Assembly: GCA_902516685.1 (NCBI GenBank) | Contig: CABXZJ010000004.1 | Span: forward strand, 1-57,319 | DNA: 57,319 bases | Source: an uncultured Formosa sp. | GTDB lineage: Bacteria; Bacteroidota; Bacteroidia; Flavobacteriales; Flavobacteriaceae | Direction: 5' to 3' | Shown: in pieces, positions 1 through 9,460 of the stretch | How positions within the stretch are numbered: position 1 is the stretch's first letter | Layout: every line of letters starts with the position of its first letter | Notes under the pieces: generated by a model | What the model saw: the letters and a program-made list of their open reading frames with translations, nothing else | Database searches by the model: none | What the model was told of the DNA's origin: nothing | Translations under genes and position numbers: made by a program

Positions 1-2166
1 TTTAAAGATTTTTTGACCTTGATTAGTTAATGACTCCAAAATATAAAGGCCGGATGGTAGAAAGCTAATATCAATACTTAAATTTTTTGAAGATGGGTAT
101 ATATCCTTATAAACTCTTGATCCATTGTATTGATAAATACTTATTTCTCTATTTTGGCTTTTGGGAAAATGTAATTCCAACATAGATTTTACAGGGTTTG
201 GAAATAAAATAGTAGATCTTTTATTTTCATGGTTAAATTCAGAACTAGAGCTTAAGCTTGTATCAACTGAAAAAACTATACTATGCATTGATAATGCATT
301 TATATTCATTGAAATAAAATTTTCCTGAAGATCTAAATTTTCAGTTGAAATGATATTGAAATTTTCATTATTAGCATTCGAAGTAACATAATGTTCAACA
401 GAAGTGGTTCCAAAGGGAACCTCTAAGTCAAAATCTGGTAAACTGTTTTCAGAAAACAATTGAACAACAATTTTAGAATTATCAGGTGATTTAAAGGCTA
501 AAGTCTTTAAGTCACTTCCAAAACTATTTACATGAATTCTCTTATAGCCTATTTTAATAAGATTGGCAAAATGTTTAAAAGCATAATATCGCTTTGGTAA
601 AATTATATCTAAATTCGAATCCCATAAAACTAAGGCAGATGAACCATAATTTTCACCTGGGTTTACCTCATTTTCATATTCATGTTGCTCATAAAATAAG
701 TGGAACATATATGCGGTCAATCCACCATAATTAAAGCCATCCATAATTCGTTCAATATGATAACTAGCATCTGCCATATTAAATTCAGGACTGTGTAAAT
801 TACCTGCCTCCGTAACCCAAATTGGTTTTTGAAGACTTGCACTTTTTAACAAACTCCAATCGATTGAACTTATTGAACTTTGATAAGTATGTGTAGCAAC
901 AATATCAGTAGCATCAATAACATTTGAATTATTAAACATAGAATTGATATAATTGACAGCAGAAGTATTTGTATTATTTGAATTAACCCTAAAGTTTTCA
1001 GGTGAAATTATAGAAACATTGGATAAGTTTTCAGTATTTAATCTATTGTCTAAGTTAATAAGTATTGAGGCTAATTGTGAGGGTGTTGTATTCATTGACT
1101 CATATGAAACTTGATAATCAGGTTCGTTAGTCGGAGATATGGCAGTAACGTTAATCCCATATCGAGATTGCATTCCATTTAAAAAAGCAATTAAAAATTC
1201 ACTGTATTCATCTTCTTGACCAGAAATTAATGTTCCACCATTGTTATGTGATCCATTAGTTTTAAGCCAAGCTGGAGCACTATTACAATTTCCTATTATA
1301 TGATTGAATCCATTTGTACTTAAATCAAAAGCATTATTTAGTGCTTCAGCAACATAACGCGTCCTGTATGAACTTGGATCACTGTCATATCTGGTCCAAT
1401 CCAAGGCACTATTATTTAAAACAAAGGGATTATTGTTATCATTAGGGTCTTCTAAATCGTGATAAACAAAAAAGCGAATCATATTAGCTTCTAGATCACT
1501 AAATGCAAAGTTTTCAATTTGATTTCGTAATGAATTATCTAATGCATATAAATGTTCTGTTCGGCGTTTAATTCCAGCCCCAAAACCATCAACTGTTTGA
1601 TAAGTTATTGACTGATTAAATGTTATTGAATTTCCAATGACAACTTCAACTTCATCTAAGTAGTAAGTAACACCAGACTCCATATACCAAAAATTTAGCT
1701 TATTTAAATCTGCATTATCGCTGACCGTAAAGCTATGGGTGTACTGTTGCCACTGTTGTGTAATCGTCTTATCATTGCCCTGATAACTGCCTGGTGCATC
1801 TGATGCTTGAAACACAACTTTCATCGTTGCAGAATTACTTCCACTCACTTTAGCCCAAAATCTAACTGTGTAGGTCTCTCCTGCTTGTACTTGAAATAAA
1901 TAATCACTTTGTGTTTTTACATGCCAACCATTAGTTCCAAGAGAGACAATCTCACTTTTCTGAGCTTTTGTACTACCACTAATTAAATTTTCAGTTTCAA
2001 TTGAATAGTTAGCTTGACCACCATTGATTTGAATGTTAGACCAATAAGTAAAAGTATTAGTTACTACATCAATCTCTTCAAAAGATCCGTTAGCAATAGG
2101 TAATTGATTTTGGGCATTCAAATTGAATGCCCAAAAAAAATATAAAACCAGTAAAATTTTATTCAA
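1..2166 (-). CDS. GH30-family endo-glycosidase, T9SS-sorted, 3' end cut by window edge
   Basis: Secreted glycoside hydrolase; 722 residues lie in the window and only a few C-terminal ones should be missing. A signal peptide (about 1-19, ending NLNAQ) is followed by a CBM-like jelly-roll (about 22-178), a GH30 barrel (about 190-580) and a type A T9SS sorting domain (about 648 to the end, opening with LFPNP). The barrel shows VDGFGAGIKRR at its entry, the probable acid/base E348 in SPTNEPD and the nucleophile E453 in WVTEAGN. GH30 includes xylanases, glucanases and galactanases; I cannot assign a subfamily. There is no ATG. An in-frame TAA lies a few codons upstream, so the TTG at 2166 (or the ATT before it) must be the start. 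It lies 17 nt after susD and ends the visible operon. A perfect palindrome falls inside its signal-peptide codons. Confidence 0.85.
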   Translation of the reverse strand, partial: MNKILLVLYFFWAFNLNAQNQLPIANGSFEEIDVVTNTFTYWSNIQINGGQANYSIETENLISGSTKAQKSEIVSLGTNGWHVKTQSDYLFQVQAGETYTVRFWAKVSGSNSATMKVVFQASDAPGSYQGNDKTITQQWQQYTHSFTVSDNADLNKLNFWYMESGVTYYLDEVEVVIGNSITFNQSITYQTVDGFGAGIKRRTEHLYALDNSLRNQIENFAFSDLEANMIRFFVYHDLEDPNDNNNPFVLNNSALDWTRYDSDPSSYRTRYVAEALNNAFDLSTNGFNHIIGNCNSAPAWLKTNGSHNNGGTLISGQEDEYSEFLIAFLNGMQSRYGINVTAISPTNEPDYQVSYESMNTTPSQLASILINLDNRLNTENLSNVSIISPENFRVNSNNTNTSAVNYINSMFNNSNVIDATDIVATHTYQSSISSIDWSLLKSASLQKPIWVTEAGNLHSPEFNMADASYHIERIMDGFNYGGLTAYMFHLFYEQHEYENEVNPGENYGSSALVLWDSNLDIILPKRYYAFKHFANLIKIGYKRIHVNSFGSDLKTLAFKSPDNSKIVVQLFSENSLPDFDLEVPFGTTSVEHYVTSNANNENFNIISTENLDLQENFISMNINALSMHSIVFSVDTSLSSSSEFNHENKRSTILFPNPVKSMLELHFPKSQNREISIYQYNGSRVYKDIYPSSKNLSIDISFLPSGLYILESLTNQGQKIFK
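2108..2136 (-). repeat. perfect palindrome in the 5' coding region of the GH30 gene
   Basis: 29-nt perfect palindrome with arms TTTTGGGCATTCAA around one central base. As RNA it can form a stem of about 12 bp with a short loop, beginning some 30 nt after the TTG start codon. It encodes FWAFNLNAQ of the signal peptide, so it is embedded in coding sequence. It could slow translation, protect the 3' end of the susCD message or act as a processing site. These roles are inferred. Confidence 0.75.
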
Positions 2167-2183
2167 AATTAAAAGATCTTTTT

Positions 2184-3776
2184 TTAGTTAATAAGCTCAT
2201 TAGTATTAATCTCTGTCAATGGTAAAGGTAATAACATCACCTGATCTGGATCTTCACTCAATGTCAAATCTTTATTACCAAAGTTCATATTATTTGTAGC
2301 TTGACCAGGGAAACCGCTTATTAAAGGGCCGTGAGTATTATGTGGAATAATTACATTGCTTAAAAAATAATCAAAACCCCTTCTTCTATTATTGTGAGCG
2401 TCTTCACCTTCGCCGAGTAACTCATATCTATATTCTTTCATAATTAAATCTCTAAAAGAATTTTGGTCAGCACCTGCATAAAGCGTATTAGGGAGTCCAA
2501 CTCGAGACAAAACTTGAGTAACATATCCTAAAGCTTCACCTGAATTACCTAATTCATTTGAAATCTCAGCAAGCATTAGTAGAAGTTCTGCGTATCTGTA
2601 TATAACAATATTTTTATCATCATATTGGTTACTATGAGTAATATCTTTTACAGCATACTTAAATAAAAATGGATGAGAATTTCTAAAATTACCTCTTGTA
2701 CGTGAAGGCCAAGTTCTTTGAGGAGAACCAAACCAATTATTAGTTGGATTATTATTAGTGTAATCACTCAAATAGGTTGCCTCCAGTCTCGGATCGCCAG
2801 GGTATGTCAATGCATGATCATCATAAATATCAGCATTAACAGTAAACCACCCAAATGCCTGTCCTGCTTTGTAATTATTAGGAGTATAATTTCTACCCAT
2901 TTGACTATTTGAAGCTACTTGACTAATTTGTAATTCAAAGATAGATTCAGTACTGTTCTCATTGTCAAGGGTAAATAGTGATGAATAATCAGGGACTAAT
3001 GCATACTGGCCTTCAAACTCAGCAGCATTGTGAACTTCTTTAGCTGAATCATAGGCTTCTTGCCAAAAATCTAGAGAAGCCAAAGAATCATGTACTAGAT
3101 GCGGATTTGTTGCCAATGTCATATGTACTTTTGAAATTAACATCTCAGCAGCATATCGCTTAACGTAATAAGCCCCAGCAGTGCCATTTATATATGTATT
3201 CGCCAATTCAGCGTCAGCTAAAATTTGAAGATATACGTCTTTTGCGTCTGAGAGACCAATCATAAAATTATCTGAAGACGGTAACTGAGTCCAAAGAGGA
3301 ACATCTCCAAATAAACGTACTAACGAAAAGTATGACCAAGATCTAATGAACAAGGCCTGGCCGTATACATCATTTAAAATTAATTCATCTTGAGTTGCAA
3401 GAGATGGATCCGTTGGAGGAATATTTGCAATTGCTGCGTTGGCTCTTGAAATAGTTGTATATAAACCAGCCCACATCGCAGCAACATCAGCTTCATTTTG
3501 TCTGGGTTTCAAGGAGAATAAATTTTGATTATTAGGATTGTTTATGTTACCACCTTGCTTTCTTGTGTTGAAAAATCCTGAGTATCCATTTAATACAAAT
3601 ATTCTCCGCTCTTGAGCATTGTATGTAGTCAATGCCGCATAAATACCATCAAGTGCCGAAATAACAATATCAGGATCTGTGTATACACTCTCATCTAAAA
3701 AGGGTGGATTTTCTTCCAAATCACAGGATGAAAAAATTACAAATGTTGATAATAATAATATTTTTATATTTTTCAT
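2184..3776 (-). CDS. susD: SusD/RagB-family glycan-binding lipoprotein
   Basis: Outer-membrane lipoprotein that captures oligosaccharides and lids the SusC transporter. The 530-residue length fits the family. The signal peptide ends in a lipobox with C18 (FSSC), followed by an acidic DLEEN stretch typical of surface lipoprotein export in Bacteroidota. The N-terminal region (WAGLYTTISRANAAI, about 100) and the helical RYAELLLMLAEISNELG segment (about 390-410) match SusD/RagB helices. The C-terminus carries the typical LLPLPLTEINTN ending. It starts 11 nt after susC and is clearly co-transcribed with it. The pair defines the locus as a PUL. Ligand specificity cannot be read from the sequence; the neighbours suggest a sulfated glycan. 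Confidence 0.95.
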   Translation of the reverse strand: MKNIKILLLSTFVIFSSCDLEENPPFLDESVYTDPDIVISALDGIYAALTTYNAQERRIFVLNGYSGFFNTRKQGGNINNPNNQNLFSLKPRQNEADVAAMWAGLYTTISRANAAIANIPPTDPSLATQDELILNDVYGQALFIRSWSYFSLVRLFGDVPLWTQLPSSDNFMIGLSDAKDVYLQILADAELANTYINGTAGAYYVKRYAAEMLISKVHMTLATNPHLVHDSLASLDFWQEAYDSAKEVHNAAEFEGQYALVPDYSSLFTLDNENSTESIFELQISQVASNSQMGRNYTPNNYKAGQAFGWFTVNADIYDDHALTYPGDPRLEATYLSDYTNNNPTNNWFGSPQRTWPSRTRGNFRNSHPFLFKYAVKDITHSNQYDDKNIVIYRYAELLLMLAEISNELGNSGEALGYVTQVLSRVGLPNTLYAGADQNSFRDLIMKEYRYELLGEGEDAHNNRRRGFDYFLSNVIIPHNTHGPLISGFPGQATNNMNFGNKDLTLSEDPDQVMLLPLPLTEINTNELIN

Positions 3777-3787
3777 TTTAATAAATT

Positions 3788-6700
3788 TTAAAAATTAACA
3801 TTAACGCCAAATGAAATATTTTTGGCATCTGGTGATCCGTTCCAATCCACTCCATTTCTCAAACCATCATATAAAAAGCTTGATATTTCGGGGTTATACC
3901 CGCTGTAGTCTGTCCAGACAAATAAATTTTGAGCCGTAACATAAAAATTCAATCTTTCCATAAGCTTACTATTTTCTACAGGATAATCAAAACCAATAGT
4001 TACATTATTTAATCTTAAAAAACTACCATCTTCAATTATTCTATCTGTAATTGCTGTGTCCCCTATAGTATTATATCCAATTCTTGGTTGAGTGTTTGAA
4101 GGTGCGTCAGCACGCCATGCATTGTAGTAAGCATCAGATGTTATATTTTGAAATTGACCACCAGCATTACCAATTGTTAAAAGGTTTCCGTTGGCTATAT
4201 CATTTCCGTGTACTCCATTAAATAAAAAGCTAGCATTGAATCGCTTGTATCTAAAATTAAGGTTTAAACCATATACAAAATCTGGATTTGGATTACCTAT
4301 AAAGGTTCTATCTAAATCGTCAATTACACCATCTTCATTTTGGTCTACAATTCTTGGATCTCCGGGTACTGCACCATTTACTAAATCAGTGTCATCTAAC
4401 TGATAAATTCCATCAGTTTCAAAGCCATAAAATAAACTTGTTTCTTCTCCTTCTACAAAAACATTAGCAGGAGATTGAAAAATTTGCCCTCTACTAATAT
4501 TATTTCCATAAAAGAATGAACGCTGCTCGGCAACACCATCAATGTAAAAATCGTCAGAAGGAACTCCAAGGGAGTTTATTTGGGTTCTATTAAAAGCAAT
4601 ATTTCCACCAAATGACAACTCGAAATCATCATTAGAAACAACATCAAAATTTAATGCTAGTTCTACTCCTTTATTTGAAATATCGCCTTTATTAATTAAG
4701 ATATTACTATATCCAGATGATGTTGGAATTGGAATATTTTGCAGTAAATCTTCAGTTGTTTTATCATAGTAATCGATAGTTCCAGAAATCCTATCATTTA
4801 AAATAGAAAAATCTAAACCAAAATTTATCTGCTCTGTAGTTTCCCATGTTAAATCTGGATTTGCAATATTATTTAATAAAACTGGGATACTTATACCATT
4901 TGTTGGTGTTCCATACTGTACCGCTGAGCTAATTCCATAATTAGATATAGTACCATAAGGACGAATCCCATGATTTCCAATTTGACCCCATCCTGCTCTA
5001 AGTTTCAAATTATTAATCAGATCTGAATTTCTGAGAAATGATTCATTACTAACATTCCATGCAAGAGCAAAAGATGGAAAGAAACTATATCGATTATCCC
5101 TTGAAAATTTAGACACACCATCTCTCCTGAAAGAAGCAGTTAAAACATATTTATTAGCAAAAGAATAATTAAGTCTTCCTAAGAACGAAAAAACCTGTTG
5201 TTTAGAATCTAGGTATGTTAGTGGAGTGGTTATTACAGAACCCAAATATGGTTGTTCAGTTCCTAGAGAAGTCGTAAAAAAATCTTCCACAGCGTAAACG
5301 CTATTTTGAATATCTCTTACGTCATATGTAACACCTGCCGTGGCATTAATTCTATGCTTTCTATTGAAACTTCTATTAAATCTGATTAGGTTATTAACCT
5401 GAAATGTTTTAGCATCTAAACCAGAAAGTTGCAGTGCACCATTAGCATTTCTACCTTGAAATGTTGTTTTACCGTAAAAACGTCTTCTATCTTTGGTTCT
5501 AACATTACCACCCATTCTGTACTGATAACTCAATCCTTTAATTGGAAGTTTATATGTTAATGCTACAGAGCCAATAAATCGTTTTTCTTTTGAAATATCA
5601 GAAAAATCATTAATCCACGAATAAGGATTTGAGGTGTCTAAATCTTCTACAAAATCGTCTACACCAGATGCAATAATTGGTCTAAAAACAAGAGCACTTC
5701 GGACAAAACTCTGATTTGAGCTTCCAATTAAATCTCCAGATTCAGCAAAATCAGTTTCAGTGAAAAATGCTGTTGCACGAGCTTGTAATTTTAAATTTTT
5801 ATTCAAATCTTGATTAAGGTTTATTCTTAAATCTCCTGATTTTACTCTTGAATTGGCAACTATACCTTTTTCGTCACCAATTCCTCCAGATATATAATAG
5901 TTACCATTATCGCTACCTCCGGAAGCTGATGCACCAAATCGTTGACTAAATGATGTATCATAAACTTCATCTTGCCAATTGTAAGTGTCTAAAGGAGTTT
6001 CTCCTTGTGTTGTGGAAGTTGTTATTCCGTTACCATCAGAAGTATATTGAAGCGAATAAACTTGGCCTCCATCGATAAAATAAGGAACTCTTGTATCAAC
6101 TTCATTATCAATGTTTGGATTTGGATCTGGATTATTAATTGCCCAAGCTTCATTTTGATAACTTGCATATCCAACACCATTTAACATATCATATTTTTTT
6201 CTGATAGACCTAACCGAAGTATTGTAAAATGTATTTACTTTCACATTTCCCTTTTCACCTTTTTTAGTTGTTATTAAAACAACACCATTAGCACCCCTTG
6301 AACCATAAATAGCAGTTGCTGAAGCATCCTTTAAAACCTCTATACTTTCAATATCTCTTGGATTAATTCCTGTCAATCCATTTTGAGCTTCTTGTCCTGA
6401 GTTACCAACCCCTCCTGCAGGTAAAACATCTTCTCCAGCAGAAGCTATAATTATTCCATCAACAACATACAAAGGTTCATTGTTACCTCTTAAACTATTA
6501 GTTCCTCTAATTCTAACACTAATTCCTGAGCCAACAGCACTTGTATTTTGTAAGACTTGAACTCCAGCAGCTCTACCTTGAAGTAATTGGTCAACTCCTG
6601 TGGTTTGATTTGCAATATTTTCTTCAACTTTTACAGAACTGATTGAACCGGTTACATCTTTTTTGAGAACGGAACCATATCCAATTACAACAACTTCATC

Positions 6701-7009
6701 TAATTCTGCTGTATCTATTTCCATAGATAAATTTACTGTGTTAGTATTTGTTACATCAAACTCAATCGTTTGAAATCCAACATAAGAAAAAATAAGTACT
6801 TGTTTTTTAGATGATTTAATATCAAGTGTAAATTCACCATCAAAGTTTGTAACGGCACCCAAATTATCGGTCCCTTTGACTTGTATAGTAACTCCTGGCA
6901 AGGGTAATCCTTGATCATCATTAACCACCCCTGTAACTGATTTTGATTGAGCAAAAATTGCTAGAGGTAAAAGCAATTTTGCAACTGTAATTATAAGTTT
7001 GTTTTTCAT
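3788..7009 (-). CDS. susC: SusC/RagA-family TonB-dependent outer-membrane transporter
   Basis: TonB-dependent importer of oligosaccharides, 1073 residues, normal for SusC. After a signal peptide (1-21) come a carboxypeptidase-regulatory-like domain (about 23-98, SVTGVVNDDQGLPLPGVTI), a TonB box region (about 101-112, AELDEVVVIGYG), a plug (LQGRAAGVQV at 143; RIRGTNSLRG at 166; YVVDG) and a 22-strand barrel that ends in an aromatic residue (GVNVNF). With SusD it forms the import complex. A 102-nt gap separates it from the upstream GH5 gene, the largest but one inside the operon, so an extra promoter is possible; the best candidate -7 box there (7045-7052, TATATTTA) has one mismatch and no clear -33 partner. 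Confidence 0.96.
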   Translation of the reverse strand: MKNKLIITVAKLLLPLAIFAQSKSVTGVVNDDQGLPLPGVTIQVKGTDNLGAVTNFDGEFTLDIKSSKKQVLIFSYVGFQTIEFDVTNTNTVNLSMEIDTAELDEVVVIGYGSVLKKDVTGSISSVKVEENIANQTTGVDQLLQGRAAGVQVLQNTSAVGSGISVRIRGTNSLRGNNEPLYVVDGIIIASAGEDVLPAGGVGNSGQEAQNGLTGINPRDIESIEVLKDASATAIYGSRGANGVVLITTKKGEKGNVKVNTFYNTSVRSIRKKYDMLNGVGYASYQNEAWAINNPDPNPNIDNEVDTRVPYFIDGGQVYSLQYTSDGNGITTSTTQGETPLDTYNWQDEVYDTSFSQRFGASASGGSDNGNYYISGGIGDEKGIVANSRVKSGDLRINLNQDLNKNLKLQARATAFFTETDFAESGDLIGSSNQSFVRSALVFRPIIASGVDDFVEDLDTSNPYSWINDFSDISKEKRFIGSVALTYKLPIKGLSYQYRMGGNVRTKDRRRFYGKTTFQGRNANGALQLSGLDAKTFQVNNLIRFNRSFNRKHRINATAGVTYDVRDIQNSVYAVEDFFTTSLGTEQPYLGSVITTPLTYLDSKQQVFSFLGRLNYSFANKYVLTASFRRDGVSKFSRDNRYSFFPSFALAWNVSNESFLRNSDLINNLKLRAGWGQIGNHGIRPYGTISNYGISSAVQYGTPTNGISIPVLLNNIANPDLTWETTEQINFGLDFSILNDRISGTIDYYDKTTEDLLQNIPIPTSSGYSNILINKGDISNKGVELALNFDVVSNDDFELSFGGNIAFNRTQINSLGVPSDDFYIDGVAEQRSFFYGNNISRGQIFQSPANVFVEGEETSLFYGFETDGIYQLDDTDLVNGAVPGDPRIVDQNEDGVIDDLDRTFIGNPNPDFVYGLNLNFRYKRFNASFLFNGVHGNDIANGNLLTIGNAGGQFQNITSDAYYNAWRADAPSNTQPRIGYNTIGDTAITDRIIEDGSFLRLNNVTIGFDYPVENSKLMERLNFYVTAQNLFVWTDYSGYNPEISSFLYDGLRNGVDWNGSPDAKNISFGVNVNF

Positions 7010-7111
7010 TTGTGAATTATTGGTTGGTTGTAATATTATTATGTTAAATATATTACTTTTTTAAAATTACTAAAATTGTATTAAAAATAAAAAATACCTT
7101 CAAAAAAATAT

Positions 7112-9040
7112 CTATTTCTTTGATATTTTTTTAATGACTATAGCTTGATTTTTTAATTTGACTTTTACTAAATAAAAACCATTTGATAATTTATTGATAT
7201 TAATTTTTTTACTTTGGTTTTTCTTAATTAATAATCTTCCAAGCATAGTGTAAATTCCAATAGACTCTATTTCATTAAAGGATTTGATATTGATAAATTC
7301 TTTTGTTGGGTTGGGGTATAACACTAAATCTAAATCATCAACTTGTGAAATTATTCCTAATGAGGAATCAATTACGTCTATACTAAAGGAATCTAAAAAA
7401 TAAGTTCCAATGTGGGCACCTAGTAAAACTTGCAATTGAACAAATGAGGAATCATCAGAAACATCATACTGAAACTCATAATACTGGTAAGAATCAGACA
7501 ATTCAAAAGACTGTGATGGTTGATAGGTTACAATTCCATTTATTTGAGTTCTAATTCTGAGTTTAAAAGAAATATTTGACTCTAACGATTTTGCATAACA
7601 TCCAATTACAAGTGTTTTATTTGTTAAGTCGTCTTCATAAACAACATTACTTAACATTACTTTATTATAATTTTGCGCAGTAGTAACATCAATTCTGGCA
7701 GCATTAGAGCCAGAAAATACTGAGTTGTTTTCATTAGATAATGTTGCCTCAGCATTACCTTGAACTGAAAAATTCCACTGACTTGAGACCCCACACTCGA
7801 AATTTGGATTTCGAATTATCGCATTATTGTAGGGTCCATAACATTCTGGCCATGTGCCATCTGCTAGAAGAGCTTCTTTTACATCATTAACCCAAATACC
7901 TGAAATAGCATTATTTGTTGAAGGGTTGTCATTTCGTAAATGGATTGTCTTGGTTGACTTGTTTCCAGCACACCATGCAGAGAACGAAAATCCTCTATTA
8001 ATTGCTTGCTCAGCTATATACCTATGATATTCAACGCGATCATTATTCATAGGACCACCATGTGAACTATAAATCCCTGTATTATAATTTAAACCAGATT
8101 GATTGTCAGCACCGAATTCACCGAGAGTTATTGGAATATTTTTATTTTCAGACCAGCTTTTAACTTCATCAAAATGTGAATCTAAAGTTGATTTGTCACT
8201 ATTATTACCCCAATTAAAATCATTATATTCCTCTCTTGAGGAAGCTGTAAAATTAAATGGCTTATAATAATGAAATGAGGCTATTAAATTTGAATCAAAA
8301 TTTAAAACATCGTCACTTATTGCAGTTGGTGCTTGATAAGAAGTAGAAGTTCCTCCAGTTATAATAATTGGGCGAGTAGTATTATTCCCACCTGTAGACC
8401 GAATGGCCTCAATAATCATTAAGTTTATAGAATCCATTTCAGAACTACTTACTTCAAAATAAGGCTCATTAACAACCTCAAATAATAATTCCTCTGGGTG
8501 ATTAATAAACCTGTTAGCGATTTGAATCCATATTGACTTAAACTTCATTAGATCTGCAGCACGCTTGGCAGAACTTGGATTTGTATAGTTTGAATTATTA
8601 GAGTTAAAAGTTTCTAAAAATTCAGATTTCAAATCAGCTCCATGAATATCAATTATTGTGTACAAACCTTGTTGTAGAGACCAATCAACAACAGTTTCAA
8701 CTCGATTTAAATATTCATTACTAACCACAAAATCAGATTCATAACCATTAAATTCACTGTATGTATTAGACTGACTTGACCAAACAGAAGTATTTCCGCT
8801 TGTTCTAGTGCCAAAAAAATCTATGGGAATTCTAACATTTGAAAAACCAGCATTTGAAACTTCAATAAAATATTGTTCATGAACAATAGGCGCCCAATAG
8901 CCCTCGACAGGTGCACTGAGGGTGTTACCCAAATTTAAACCCCTCCCCATTGACTCAACTGTATCCCAAATAGATGTTTGAGAAAAAAGAATAAAGGGTG
9001 CTAAAAGATAAATTGAAAAAAAAGATTTTTTTAAAAACAT
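7112..9040 (-). CDS. GH5-family endo-glycosidase with CBM-like domain, T9SS-sorted
   Basis: Secreted GH5 (cellulase superfamily) enzyme of 642 residues. After the signal peptide (1-20) come a GH5 barrel (about 22-395) with MGRGLNLGNT near its start, the acid/base E192 in EVVNEPY and the nucleophile E308 in TLGEFG; a CBM-like jelly-roll (about 405-555, IIRNPNFECG); and a T9SS sorting domain (about 570-642, LVLYPNPTKEF). The family cuts beta-glucans, mannans and xylans; the subfamily is not recognised. The frame is open to a TTG at 9052, but that codon lies inside a strong hairpin. The ATG at 9040 gives a clean signal peptide, so I start there. It lies upstream of susC and should make the first cuts at the cell surface. 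Confidence 0.88.
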   Translation of the reverse strand: MFLKKSFFSIYLLAPFILFSQTSIWDTVESMGRGLNLGNTLSAPVEGYWAPIVHEQYFIEVSNAGFSNVRIPIDFFGTRTSGNTSVWSSQSNTYSEFNGYESDFVVSNEYLNRVETVVDWSLQQGLYTIIDIHGADLKSEFLETFNSNNSNYTNPSSAKRAADLMKFKSIWIQIANRFINHPEELLFEVVNEPYFEVSSSEMDSINLMIIEAIRSTGGNNTTRPIIITGGTSTSYQAPTAISDDVLNFDSNLIASFHYYKPFNFTASSREEYNDFNWGNNSDKSTLDSHFDEVKSWSENKNIPITLGEFGADNQSGLNYNTGIYSSHGGPMNNDRVEYHRYIAEQAINRGFSFSAWCAGNKSTKTIHLRNDNPSTNNAISGIWVNDVKEALLADGTWPECYGPYNNAIIRNPNFECGVSSQWNFSVQGNAEATLSNENNSVFSGSNAARIDVTTAQNYNKVMLSNVVYEDDLTNKTLVIGCYAKSLESNISFKLRIRTQINGIVTYQPSQSFELSDSYQYYEFQYDVSDDSSFVQLQVLLGAHIGTYFLDSFSIDVIDSSLGIISQVDDLDLVLYPNPTKEFINIKSFNEIESIGIYTMLGRLLIKKNQSKKININKLSNGFYLVKVKLKNQAIVIKKISKK

Positions 9041-9050
9041 AAATAAAGCC

Positions 9051-9075
9051 AAAGAGGAGGCTAAGCCTCCTCTTT
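9051..9075 (-). terminator. strong hairpin between the small secreted protein gene and GH5
   Basis: Perfect 11-bp inverted repeat AAAGAGGAGGC with a 3-nt loop, just after the stop of the 112-residue protein gene and ending about 10 nt before the GH5 ATG. It is followed by GGCTTTATTT, not a clean U tract, so it may act as a partial terminator, an attenuator or an mRNA-stabilising or processing hairpin inside the operon. It also argues against the upstream TTG as the GH5 start. Confidence 0.65.
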
Positions 9076-9096
9076 ATTTATAAAATTATACTAAAT

Positions 9097-9435
9097 TTAT
9101 TTTGTATTAGCTTTTCTCTCAAGTACACTTATTTCATCAACTTGAGCTTTACTAAATACATCCATTAACTTTTTACGAGTTTCTACAAAAGCCGAACGGT
9201 ATATTTGTTTTTTTTCATCAGCAGTTAAATCTTTGCCCCTTATTTTTGAAGCATTCGTTGCATATTTATTGTAAAGAGTTTTTTCCAAAAAAGTAGCATT
9301 TGATTCGGAAATTTCCATATTAGATGTGATAAATGAGACAGCATTCGCAGCTCTCTTAGCAGCATATTTATTTTCTTGAGCTTGAATTGAAAGGGTTAAA
9401 ACAAACAATAAGCATGTTAGGATTATTTTTTTCAT
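9097..9435 (-). CDS. small secreted protein of unknown function
   Basis: 112 residues with a signal peptide (about 1-19, ending SIQAQ) and a mature part of about 93 residues that looks entirely alpha-helical and charged (KYAAKRAANAV, LTADEKKQIYRSAF). There are no cysteines in the mature region and no T9SS domain, so a periplasmic location is likely. The pattern is loosely like the small helical Spy/LTXXQ-type periplasmic proteins, but I do not recognise a defined family. It lies 25 nt after the jelly-roll protein gene and is followed by a strong hairpin. Its place inside the PUL suggests a helper role, which is a guess. Confidence 0.75.
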   Translation of the reverse strand: MKKIILTCLLFVLTLSIQAQENKYAAKRAANAVSFITSNMEISESNATFLEKTLYNKYATNASKIRGKDLTADEKKQIYRSAFVETRKKLMDVFSKAQVDEISVLERKANTK

Positions 9436-9460
9436 TTTTATTATTTAAAATTAGTATTTG

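Noticed and set aside
600..630. TTCGAATCCC, like a tRNA T-loop
   Set aside because: It is inside the GH30 coding sequence, and no acceptor or anticodon stems surround it.
9041..9052. TTG at 9052 as start of the GH5 gene
   Set aside because: It lies in the right arm of a hairpin and adds four residues before a good signal peptide that starts at ATG 9040.
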